A DNA stretch of 64,000 nt from Sesamum alatum (Eukaryota > Streptophyta > Magnoliopsida > Lamiales > Pedaliaceae), in NCBI GenBank assembly GCA_034509735.1, contig JACGWO010000012.1, forward strand, positions 5,392,367-5,456,366, read 5' to 3'. Position numbers and translations under genes: made by a program. Shown here piece after piece: positions 46,756 to 57,699 of the stretch (positions are counted from its first letter, which is position 1; every line of letters begins with the position of its first letter). The notes beneath the pieces were generated by a model, which made no database searches, had not been told where the DNA came from, and saw only the letters and a program-made list of their open reading frames with translations.

Positions 46756-49380
46756 ATGTTAAGACAATTGAGGAAATGGATGTATGATCGAGCCGTCCTA
46801 GGTGCGATGCTGGCGTTTGAGGACGGTGTTACAACATTTTTAGAATGAGCCCAGTGTCAGCGTGCATATATAGACGGGGACAAGATTAAGTGTCCCAGCC
46901 GAAAGTGCAAAAAACGAACGGTTCAAAACACCAGACGAGGTAAATTTTAATTTGTGTATGAAAGGGTTTATGCCCGAGTATTATAATTGGACTTCGCATT
47001 GTGAGGAGAGGGTGCAGGAATACTTTGAAGCATTGAAAACGCCCCCTGTGCAGCAGCAGCAAACACCACTCGTTCAGGCGGAAGGTAGTTCGCATTGGGG
47101 TGATGCGGCTCAGATGGATTGGGCGCAAAGGATGGTATTCGATGCCGCCGGACCGTCTTTCTGGTCTTCGTACAACCAGGAGGGACCGACTGATGATGGT
47201 ACTCAGTATTGTCCATCTGATGCGGGTCCTAGTTCATATTACAATTCGGGGCCCTATGATTATGTGTCTGGCTTGTCATACCATTTTTTTTGATGTAGTT
47301 CATGCTGCGGACCAACCATTGTGGAACGGCTGCACCACCTCTCAGTTGGTGTCAATTGCCTCTTTGGCGTCAATTCTGGGAGCTTGAATACTAGGGGGCG
47401 CATCTGATACGACACAATGTTGATGTTATGCATATTGAGAAGAATGTGTTCGATAATATATTCAATACTACGATGGACATCAAGGGGAAAACGAAGGACA
47501 ATCTGAATGCACGGAAGGATCTAAAGATTATATGTAATCGATCGGAGCTTGAGGTGGACGAAAGGAGACGGAACTTGATGCCGAAGGCGGTATATACACT
47601 GATGAAGGAGCAAAAGAAGAAGATATATGAGTGGATTCGTTGTCTTAGGTTTCCTGATGGGTATGCCTCTAACTTGGCCCGTTGCGTCGACCTGAAGGAG
47701 TTGAGGATGCACGGCATGAAGAGCCATGATTGTCATGTATTCATGCAGAAATTGATTCCGGTTGCCTTCCGTGAAATGCTTCTAGAGCACGTGTGGGGGG
47801 CCTTGACAGAAGTGAGCCTTCTATTCCAGATCCTATGCTCAACAACACTAGATATGGCCAAGGTAAAAGAATTGGAAGATAGTGTAGCCGTCATCCTGTG
47901 CAACCTCGAGAAAATTTTTCCGCCTTATTTTTTCGACTCAATGGAGCATCTAATTGTTCACCTTCCATATGAGACGCGCATTGGGGGGCCCGTGCAATAC
48001 AGGTGGATGTACCCATTTGAAAGGTAATTAAATAAATACTGTTAAATATATATTATTTTTAAGTAGCAATTAATTTGCATTTAATAAATACTCGTGTGAA
48101 TAGATTCCTACGCGATTTGAAGAAAAAGGTGAAAAACAAAGCACACGTCGAGGCGTCAATTGTAGAGGCTTATATTGTCAAAGAAATCGGGCTTTTCTCC
48201 TCTCATTACTTCGAACCACACATTCTCAGCAAGCGAAATGGACCCGGTTGGAACGATGATCTCACGAGCAAAGCCGATCGAATAGTTCGGTCCATTTTCA
48301 ATTACCCGGGCCGAGCAAGTGGCGCCTCAAAGAAGAGATGGCTGAGCGGTGAGGAACTTCATGTTATCGAGACATACGTCTTGTGTAATTGTGAAGTAGT
48401 TGCACCGTACTACGAGTAAGTGTCTTATACAAACGTAATTATCTCAAGCCTTCATTTCAATTTCAATTACATGTATATTTGTAACTATCAATTTCACTGT
48501 AACAGGTCATTCTTGAATGAACTGTTCGAGCAACACAATTCAGATGACCCGATAATTGATCAACTAGTGGTGACACAATTCAAGGATTGGTTCAAGGCTC
48601 GTGTAAGTGTCATTGATTTCTTGTAAATGCAATCTGCTCATTAATTTGTAATCAATTCCTTCAATTGCTATATATATGATGAATTGTAGGTGAAACCCGA
48701 ATTGAATCAAACAAACGACGAATTATTGAAGTTACATTATTGGGGGCCTAGAGCAGAAGTGACGACATACCCGTCTTACTTCGTCAATGACTTCAATTTC
48801 CACACTGAACGTCACAATGTTGGGAAGTCAACAATGAATTGTGGTATTTGTGTGAAAAGCTCATCATATACAGACATGGATTCTGACTTCTATGGAGTTT
48901 TGAAAGAGATAATTCAGCTAGATTACCCACTAATTCCAAACATGCACATTGTACTGTCTAATTGTTGTTGGGTCAATCGGTCAGAAGCATGAAGATACAC
49001 CCTCGTTATCATGTCGTTGATGTCAATTTCAAAAAGCTCTACCAAAAGAATGAACCATTCATACTAGCTCAACAAGCAGTACAAGTCTACTACGCGGATT
49101 ACCCGAGCATGAAGAGAGACAAAGTCGACTGGAAAGCTGTTTGCAAACTCAAGGCTCGAAGAGTAATAGATGAGTCGCGATGGACCGAGGTCGCCTATCA
49201 GATGGATGAAGTCGTACCTAATCCAGATGTTGTAATAGATAACCAAACCTTTGAAGTGCATGACCCAACGGGAATATAGTTGGTCGTTGATCATGGAGCA
49301 GGGCCATCGAGCTCGCCAGATAGTGAATCCGAAGATGAAGATAGATTTGACGAGTGTGAGTCCGATGAAGAGACTTATTG
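46756..49380 (+). pseudogene. CACTA TNP2-type transposase, central part deleted
   Basis: Starts MLRQLRKWMYDRAVLG at 46756. The Transposase-associated domain (AFEDGVTTFLE, CMKGFMPEYYNWTSH) contains a TGA for the expected Trp near 46845 and a one-base insertion near 46918. After AADQPLWNGCTTSQL it jumps (about 47370) to GAHLIRHNVDVMHIEKNVFD, so the DDE catalytic region is missing. The DUF4218-like part runs to 48026 (MKSHDCHVFMQKLIPVAFRE, then MEHLIVHLPYETRIGGPVQY). Exons follow at about 48105-48416, 48505-48603 and 48691-49380. The last carries the DUF4216-like FNFHTERHNVGKSTMNCGI and YGVLKEIIQLDYP segments, with a slip near 48975, a TAG at 49277 and an acidic tail. In intact elements TNP2 cuts the transposon ends; this copy cannot. 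Confidence 0.88.
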
Positions 49381-49479
49381 AAGTTTCAAAAATTTTCTGT
49401 TTTCTTTTTTTATTAACCTTATTGTAAAAAGTGTATTCGATATATGTATTTTAATTATTTTATGAAATTAGAATAAATT

Positions 49480-50775
49480 TTAAAAATAGGAACGGATATT
49501 ATATACTACAACCGTTCCTAATACAGGTACAGTTTTTTTAATAGGCGCCAAACAACAAAAAATGGGGAAATTTGAATTAGGAACGGTTAGTGAAAACCTA
49601 CCACCGTTCCTAATCTCGGTAAAATTTTTCAAATGGCGCCTGCTAAAAAAATGGCTCCATTTTCGAATTAGGAACGGTAATACCTATTGATCTACCGTTC
49701 CAACCCGAAGTCCAATATTTTGTTTTGGCGCCAAATGAAAAATTGGTGGGAAAATCAGCAATTGAAACGGTCAGTTTATATACAACTGTTCCTACTGTAA
49801 TTAGGAATGGTGGTTACGTGTGTGTCTAAAACGACATTGTTCTTTCCGTTAGGAACAGTAATGGGAACACTAGTTCTATTAGGTGACTGTTCCTATTATT
49901 TCAATTCCAACTAATTTGTCCGACATCTCAACATCCGTAAGCCGGATCGACACCATTTTTAGATACATACAAGATTATGAATATGAATTGGTATCCAACG
50001 GTCTGATTTTCAATCAGCAACCCGGATTTCCAAATGCATCTATTTTTATTACGTTCAATACTGACCGGATACGATATCTCGAGAACCGCACACCAAAATT
50101 TCTCAAAACTATAAATACTGTATTATTTTGTGTGGTACATCACATCTAACGGTCTGATTAGAATTTTGATGGTCCGATTATGCCGTGCAGTACAACAACA
50201 TAGGATGCTAGTTACATCTGTGAAATACTAACAAAAATAAATATACAAATATACTTCATATTCTAAACGTGTGTGTATATTGTAGAAATTATTATGTAAT
50301 TTGAAATTTTTGTAAATATCCAATTGTGTAACTTTATTCAATCATATGAGTGTCCGGAACGTATTTTTCTTAATGTATAGTTATTATCTAATAAGATAAA
50401 AAAAAAATATTGCCATACATATAGGAACGGGTAAACTTGCACTTAGGAACGGTAGCAATGTTTATGTCCAAAAACGACTTCATTTCTTGCTTTATGAATG
50501 GGGTTGGGTACACATTTTCTATTAATTGACCGTTCCTATTAGTATAATTCCAAGTACTAAGTATTTGGAATTGTTTTGAGAACGGTCGTTTGTAGTTTAG
50601 GAACGGTTGTAATTGGGAACGGTTTGAGGAACGGCCTCACTACTAAGTGACTGTTCCTATTTAGGTCAACATCAGTACAAGGTATCAAAACGACATCGTA
50701 TTATAGCCAATACGACGTCGTTTTCTTTAGTTGGACAGAGAGTAGGAACGGTTTGTACAAGTCACGACCGTTCCA
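49480..50775. repeat. Internal ACCGTTCC/GGAACGGT motif cluster between the CACTA genes
   Basis: At least a dozen octamers in both orientations occur at, for example, about 49491, 49511, 49580, 49605, 49672, 49694, 49806, 50423, 50440, 50599, 50611, 50623, 50744 and 50767, often as facing pairs. The region also contains GGCGCCAAA-type repeats near 49545, 49635 and 49729. No protein-coding sequence is seen. Confidence 0.8.
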
Positions 50776-52226
50776 AACTTCTGATATATATTCGGTCCTT
50801 GGTGCCGATTTTCTTTCATTTTTCTTCCCTCACTCTCATCTTCCTCTTCCTCACTCTCAATCCCCCTCTCCCTCTTATCTCTCTCTGCTTACGCTACCTC
50901 CTCATCCTCCAACCGTCTGCCGTCCCCTTATCCTCCAACTGTCCGCCGTCCCCTCATCCTCCACTGTCCGCCGCTGCCTCATCCTCCACCGTCCGCCGAC
51001 CAAACCGTACCGCCACCGACGCCCACCGCCCCAACTGTCGTCCACCGATTTGATCTACCAAGTAGGGATTCCCAAAACTCCTTTTTTTTTTTCTGTAAAT
51101 TTCGGTTTTGTAATTTATATAATGATTGGGATTTTAGTATAATTTTTGTATAGTTAGGGTATTTTTCTGTAAAAATTTGTATAGTTTGGGAATTTTCTGT
51201 AATTTTTGTATAGTTAGGGGATTCTGTAATTTTTATTTAGTTAGGGGATTAATCTGTAAATTCTGTATATTATGGGAATTTTCTGTAATATTCTGAAAAT
51301 TAGGAATGGTAATTATGTGAATTTTCTATATTTTCTGTATCTTAAGTGAATTTTCTATAATTTTTTGTAATTCCTGTTAATTTTTGTAATTTTGTTGTAT
51401 TTTCTGTAATAATGTTGTAATTATTGTAATTATGTTGTATTTTTCTGTTTTGTAAATTTTTGAAAATGCATGTAAATATTAATTTTGTGGTTAAGTTTGT
51501 GATTTGTTTGCAACTTCTGTAATATTTTCTGGATTTTTAAAAATTTAAAAAAAAAAATCTGTTTTAAAAATCTGAAAATTTGAAAAAATTCCAGAATTTT
51601 TATCTAAAAATCTGAAAATATGAAAATTTGAACATTTTCTTACAATTTTATGTCATTTTCTGTAATTTTAAAATTTTTCTGATAATTTTCTGAATTTTTA
51701 AAATTTTTTATGTCATATTCTATAAATTTAAGATATTTTCAGAATTTTATGTTATTTTTAAAAATTATGTATTTTTAACAAAATTTTAAATCAAATTTTA
51801 CTCATAATATATGAAATTTTGTAATTTTCTGAAATTTTAGAAAATTTGGGTAATTTTCTATAATATTGTATAAGGATATAGGCAAATATTAGTATTTAGT
51901 ATAAATATATAGGAAAATACAAGGATTTAGTGCAATTTTAGGGTCAAATTTTGGAATTTAGTATAAATATATAAAAAAATAAGAAGAATTTAGTGCAATT
52001 TTAGCGTCAAATATTGGGATTTAGTATACATATATACGAAAAATAGAAGGATTTACTGTAATTAAGCGTCAATTTTGTGTGTCAGGAAATAATTTTAGGA
52101 TTTAGTCAATATTGTAGGAAAATTTTTAGCATTAATTTTGGGACTTAGTATATAATTTTAGGATTTAGTTTGCAGTCGTATTTCTAAAATTCATACGACT
52201 AATATTTTTAAAAAAAATTGTAGATC
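50776..52226 (+). other. TNP1 leader and T-rich intron
   Basis: A TC-rich leader (50810-51050) following a TATATAT at about 50783 resembles a transcription start and 5' UTR. After CCAAGTAGG at about 51058 comes 1.1 kb of AT-rich DNA full of degenerate TTTTCTGTAATTTTT phrases, ending in a TTGTAG acceptor at about 52222. I read it as a UTR intron. Proline/serine open frames here are compositional. Confidence 0.5.
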
Positions 52227-53799
52227 ATGTCTGGTCGGGATTTCCCACCTTGAGGAGGTGGATGTGGCCTCAGTCGCTACTCACCGGCCATACCGCCGGC
52301 CGGTGTTGCTTCCCAGGATGGGGAAGCAGTGTTCCGACCACCACCACCACCACCACCACCAGCAGAGCAGGCACCCGCACCACTTGCGCCGGATCAGCAA
52401 CCCGGTGCGTCTACCGCTGCACCCGTCGAGGAGGGTGGCGGACCATCCACTACCGCACTGGCGGTCGATCCGGCCCATCCATGGACTGCCCCAACACCAC
52501 CACCCCACCGGCCCCACCACTCCCACCACCATCCGCGCGCCAGTACATCACATTCGCCGACGCGAGGTATATTTATATTTTTTAAAATTTTTTTCAGTAA
52601 TTTAAATTATTATTTTTATGTCATACTAATTATTTTATAAATTCAGGAGTAATCAGAAGATCCACGAGCGCATGTATGTGGTCGTGCGAGGACACTATCC
52701 CCATCCTTGGGGCAGTTTGCGCAAGGTGCCGCCAGAGCACCAGCATTTCTTGTTTGGGAGTTTGAAGGTAACGGCAATTAATTTTTTTTTAAAAAATATT
52801 TTAACAATCTAAGTTCTGATATATATATATATATATGTTTAATACAGATGACGTACTGGTGGGACGCCGACGACGAGTCGATGTTCAAGATCTTCCACGT
52901 TTGGGCGGGGAAGTTCCTCAGGAAGAAGTTCGTCCTTGCCAGATAGTCCCTGCAGAAGCCTCTATGGCTAGCGAACGAGGTCTGGCAGCAGCTCCTCTTG
53001 TACTGGGAGTCCCCGGAGTTCAAGGAAGAGTGCGCGAAGAACAAGACAAATCGGAATGCCAACCCAGCCACATCTGCTACTCTGTACCGCGGGGGATCTG
53101 TCTCAGTCGGTATGCACAAGCGAAAATTGGTAATATATTTAATATTATTTCAAGTATTTATTATTATTAAATTAAAATGGTAATTACTATTTCCCATTTC
53201 TTTTTACAGGAGGAGCAGCTCGGCCTGTCAGTGAAGCAGATGGAATTATTATCCAAATGCTATAAGAAGAAGGCCGACGGCGGCTGGAGCGGGCCGAGGG
53301 CAGTGGAGGTGGCGGTAAGTTGTACTTTAAACATTCTAATTTATTTTTTTAATGCATTAAAATATTCTAATTTATTCTAACTATTTTTGCAGGAGACGTT
53401 CCAGAAGATGATGGAGGATCACCAGTCTCAGGCTACGGCTAATCCTGGGGATCCTCCGAGCGAATCAAGGGGCTCGGTGGCGTAGACCAAGCAAGAGATG
53501 TGGCTGGCTTGCGTCGGGGGCAAGAACAAGGACTGAGTATTCGATCTTGGTTCAGAGGCCCTGGGTCTCAGCCAGACCGTTACCTCGCCATCACCACTGC
53601 CAGCGCCAGCACCAGAGTTATCGCCTTCGTCAAATATGGAGGGTCGGATGGTCCGCCTGGAGGAGATGATGATGGACCTAATGGGCATGATGAAGGCCAT
53701 GCAGATCAGTTACTCCGGCGCCGGCCCGTCACGGCCTCCTAGAGACCCCTCCTTCCAGACATTGACGAGATGGACGAGGCCGATGAGGACGAGGAGTAG
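52227..53799 (+). pseudogene. CACTA TNP1/TNPA-type gene (Transposase_24-like), with stops
   Basis: Exons by splice signals: about 52227-52567 (Pro/His-rich N-terminus), 52647-52768 (SNQKIHERMYVVVRGHYPHP), 52849-53128, 53210-53314 and 53392-53799. The third and fourth carry the signature: MTYWWDADDESMFKIFHVWA, then LLYWESPEFKEECAKNKTNR, GSVSVGMHKRKLEEQLG and ELLSKCYKKK. The tail has EMWLACVGGKNKD and VRLEEMMMDLMGMMKAM, a likely coiled coil. In-frame stops occur at the ninth codon, near 52945 (TAG), 53484 (TAG) and 53536 (TGA). Family members bind subterminal repeats and assist TNP2; this copy is inactive. Confidence 0.82.
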
Positions 53800-53984
53800 A
53801 TTATGTATTTTTTTTGTAATTAAATTGGATAATATTCGTATTTAATATAATTTTTATTTCTAAATTATGCATTTTTTTCATATTTAAATATTAATTATAA
53901 AATTAAAATGAAAAATATTATTAATAATTTAATTTATATTAATGATAATAAATATTACTATAAGAAAAATTAATAATTCATTAG

Positions 53985-54712
53985 TTAGGAACAGTACTTT
54001 AGACTACCTTTGAGCGCCATACACCGTTCCAATATTTGACTGTTTTAAATCAGTTACTGTTCCCAATACCGAGGAAAACATCAAACCAAATTTAGAGGAC
54101 AACCGTTGCTAAAAGCGGGTAAAAACGAATTCCAAATTCTGGACAAACTGTTCCTAGATATATTCCAAAATCAATGCTTTCGTGGTTAGGCTTTCGTTCT
54201 AAAGAAAATACCAAAAATCGGTCCAACGTCGTATTCCAAAATAGGAGTGCAAAAACCGTTCCCAATGACCGTGACAACATGTATTCCAGTTTCCGTTCTA
54301 TGTCTATACAACGTACCGTTCCAACTCGTATTCCAGAAATCGTGTTTAAATGTATCCAGAACTTATGTTGACAATTCCAAAATGTGTTCTAGCTACCGTT
54401 CCTAATTGCGTGATTTAATTTCGATGTGGCTGTTAAAAAAATTGGTAAGGTGTTCTAAATGCAAAAATTATAAATTCATACATACAAAGTTAATTAGGAA
54501 CGGTATAGAGAATGTATACCAAGAACCGTTCCCAAATAGGAACGGTCATTGCGTTACCGTTCCTAAGTATTAGGATCGCCTCTTATTGCCACGGATTGCC
54601 TCCCGTTCCTGAACCGTTCCTAATAACAGTCCAAAAGGATCCAGTGAACTATTTACCGTTCCAAAAGTTAAAAAAATCGTTCATGTTACCGTTTCAATTC
54701 CCACATTTTTTT
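53985..54712. repeat. CACTA 3' subterminal motif cluster
   Basis: Many ACCGTTCC/GGAACGGT octamers and degenerate forms, for example near 54023, 54256, 54316, 54395, 54498, 54523, 54538, 54556, 54613 and 54655, in both orientations. It ends at the CACTA terminus. Confidence 0.85.
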
Positions 54713-54718
54713 GTAGTG

Positions 54719-55709
54719 TATATGACTTCTTAGATGATTGCAACTATATTCATCCAACATATAAACTTTTGAATCAATGAATAATTTCTTCAAAAACCAA
54801 ACTTATTTATTTAGTTTTATATTTAACGTTCTTGGTAAACATAAACCATAAAAAGAAAAAAAGGTCTCTTGTAGAGGATATAGTTGCTATAAGCTACAAA
54901 TCAGAAATCTAAGGCAATCCACAATGCTCTTTGCTGGAAGATTAGTGCAACAATATATAGTGGATATGTATATAAAATTGGCGACAATAAGATTAGACTA
55001 CTGTTAAAATAGCTAATCAAATTTGAGAGTTGAACAATACCAAAGTATGGACAAGGTCCGGTCATTTAACTTGGTTGCTTAAGTTGTCTCACATATCTAT
55101 GTTGGCTCTGTTTGTCAATCTCATGCAATTTGTGATGCACAGTCACAAAATAGGATTATAGGTATGTATATTTTGTATTTCCCGTCAAATTTTCCTTTTA
55201 TGGTTTGTTATTTAACTGAAAAACTTCACACCCCATCGAAGTCACCATCGCCCTCAGATCTTCATATATGTATGTATTTCATTTTAAGAGATTTTATAAA
55301 ATATTTTAAGAGATTAATTTTATGATTTTATAAACTTAGGGGACAAAAGCAAAATTCAAACATAGATTGGCCATTTTACACTAAAAAAGTCAAAATCCAA
55401 TCACATTTTTCTCTGAAAAATGGTCAGATAGACCAAACGGAGACAAAAATTAAAGTTTACGAAGTCAAGAAATGAATTTGAGGGACCAAAGTAATTCTAC
55501 ATGAAAATTTAAAAGACCAAATGTAGTGTTTATCCTTTATACCTTAACAAACTGGGTAAGTGCAAAAGATCTCGTGTTTTTAATTGGAGAATAATTTAAC
55601 GGTTTAATTCGTTAGTGAAGGCATTTAATGATATTTTTCATGAGATTGAGTGTATGTGTGTATGCCGCCATGTGATTTTTGGTTTATTGAAACTTGTAAG
55701 TTATTAATG
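54719..55709. other. AT-rich spacer right of the CACTA element
   Basis: About 990 bp. A GGACAAAAGCAAAATTC / CCAAATGTAGTGTTTATCC stretch at 55335-55540 is foldback-arm-like. No gene is seen. Confidence 0.55.
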
Positions 55710-56676
55710 GGGGATAATTACACTTTTGGTCCCTCCACAATACCACTAAAACAGTTTTGGTCCCCCTTCATTCGCGAGTTATACTTTTCGTCCCAGTTAG
55801 ATACATTTTAACACTTTTGGTCCTCCCATTAACGCTCCGTTAAGAGTTAACGGAAAACGCATGTGTTGCGCATGTGATGCTGATTTTGAGGGGAAATTTA
55901 TTGCATTTTGGTGCCTAAATTGGTTGGCCTTGACTATAAAGTCATTTTGGCACCAAATCCTCTCTAAAAAAATTACAACCCCATCCCTATTCTCACTTTC
56001 ATAATTTGACCGAAATTTTGTTGTCAATAACTTGAAAATCAGATTTCTAGCCATGAGTAGAAGTTATATAAAAATACTGATTTTTTACTGATTTCTATCC
56101 ATGAGTAGAAGTTAATTTATTTAAAAAAACACAAAAAATAGAAAAAGCAACAAATACTATTAGAAATCAGAACTTCACAACCATCCCACAACATCAAATT
56201 ATTAGTACAAAAAATCAACAACATTACACTATCATCATCCACAATATTTTACAGAAAATGAAACTCATAAAAATTAACATTACACTATATTATCAAATCG
56301 GCAAAATCAGTATTTGAATAACTTTTAACATGGATAGAAATCTGATTTCGAAGTTATGGAACAATAAAATTTCGGTCAAATTATGAAAGTGAGAATAGGG
56401 ATAGGGTTGTAATCTTTTTAGAGAGGATTTGGTGTGAAAATGGCTTTATAGTCAATGCCAACCAATTTAGGTATCAAAATGTAACAAATTTCCCCCCAAA
56501 AGCAACCTCACATGCGCAACACGTGCGTTTTCCGTTATCTCTTTACGGAGAGTTGACGGTAAGACCAAAAGTGTTCAAAAATGTATCTAATTGGGACCAA
56601 AAGTGTAACTCGCGAATGAAGGGGGACCAAAACTGTTTTAGTGGTATTATGAAGGGACCAAAAGTGTAATTCTCCC
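55710..56676. mobile_element. Foldback (Mutator-like) element, 967 bp, perfect 9-bp target duplication
   Basis: Arms GGGGGATAATTACACTTTTGG (left) and GGGAGAATTACACTTTTGG (right, minus strand) extend inward for about 350 bp each, with several exact pairs such as TTCATTCGCGAGTTA / TAACTCGCGAATGAA. The flanks are TTATTAATG at 55701-55709 and 56677-56685. The central part has GATTTCTATCCATGAGTAGA and its inverse. No coding capacity. Confidence 0.92.
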
Positions 56677-56685
56677 TTATTAATG

Positions 56686-57560
56686 GTTACTTAGATATGG
56701 ATATTGCTTTCTATGGTGTTCATTTAAATTTGTCTACGAGTAAAAATTAATTGATAGGTTCTAAAGAGTGCCAATCTGTAAGAAACTCTTAGAAATGGAA
56801 GTACTTGACAAAATCCGTTAGGTAAAGCAAAAAGAAGACATTACCAGGGATCAAGATTTTTTTTTTAAAAAAAAAAAGAGAGAAAGAGTAAGGAAGATTA
56901 CAATATGTATGAATATTATATTGTTATTTAAATTTAGTATTTTCAATTTATTTAAGTTTTCTTACATATTAGGATAATGTTCAGGTTGACCAACTTTTGG
57001 CAATTCATTTCTTTTTATTTAGAATTAACTAAAATATTTTATATTTAATTATTAAATTTTAAAATTATAATATTATTTCAATAAAAATCATATTAACCAC
57101 ATACAACACACGTATTCATTACTAGTATGAAAAAAATAGTAAAATCTTTAGGACATTCTCTGTATATAGTCTATATATACAATTTTCCTTTTTAGTATTA
57201 ACAAGAAAGAAACACTTAATCCAAAGTTTTTAAAGAAAGCCCTTAAGAAAATTGACAAAATGTAAGTGTAGGAAACTAAAATATTTCCAATTAAATCAAG
57301 TATGAATGGCAGTGTGACATTTTTGCAAGAAAAGCAAAAAAACTAGAAAAGATAGAGCGAAATCTAACCGCCCATCCCCCACCTCCATTAATTTTAGCAT
57401 AACCACAATAAGATTTTCTTACCTCAAATTTCAAAAGGCTGCAAAAATATTATTTTATTACCCTTATGTCCACCCAAATTTTCAACTGTTTCTTCTTTTA
57501 CTTTTTCCTCAGAATCCCAAATGGATAAGGCCAAGCACCCCCCTTTCCATCCCCGCCTAA
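56686..57560. other. Spacer upstream of the sucrose transporter
   Basis: AT-rich, with no gene. A pyrimidine-rich stretch from about 57475 leads into the promoter of the transporter. Confidence 0.6.
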
Positions 57561-57565
57561 ATCAT

Positions 57566-57573
57566 TATAAATA
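57566..57573 (+). promoter_or_regulatory. TATA-like box of the sucrose transporter gene
   Basis: TATAAATA in a GC-richer context (CATTATAAATACCGCCC), 134 bases before the ATG at 57700, which leaves a leader of about 100 bases. Confidence 0.65.
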
Positions 57574-57699
57574 CCGCCCTATTCCATTCCCATTTTAGTA
57601 CTACCCAACTATCCTAAACCCCGTTGCATGTAGAAATATATACATACACAAGATATACAAATAGAAGGTGAGTACAAAAAATCATATCCAGTCAACTTA

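Larger units (their letters stand above)
36237..54718 (+). mobile_element. Complete CACTA (En/Spm) element, about 8.86 kb plus a nested 9.6-kb insert
   Basis: Termini CACTACAAAAAAATG at 36237 and its inverse ending at 54718 are flanked by the 3-bp duplication TAT (36234-36236 and 54719-54721). Inside, after removing the copia insertion at 36534-46148, are a short 5' end rich in GGAACGGT/ACCGTTCC, a TNP2-type gene (46756-49380), a second motif cluster (49480-50775), a TNP1-type gene (52227-53800) and a 3' motif cluster (53985-54710). This is the gene order of plant CACTA elements. Both genes are broken, so the copy is non-autonomous. Confidence 0.93.

Noticed and set aside
47391..47736. Minus-strand open frames opposite the CACTA transposase
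   Set aside because: Shadows of the TNP2 coding strand, which matches known family motifs.
50753..51142. Pro/Ser-rich open frame before TNP1
   Set aside because: Pyrimidine-rich leader with no domain; the downstream splice-like site and TNP1 exons explain the region better as 5' UTR.
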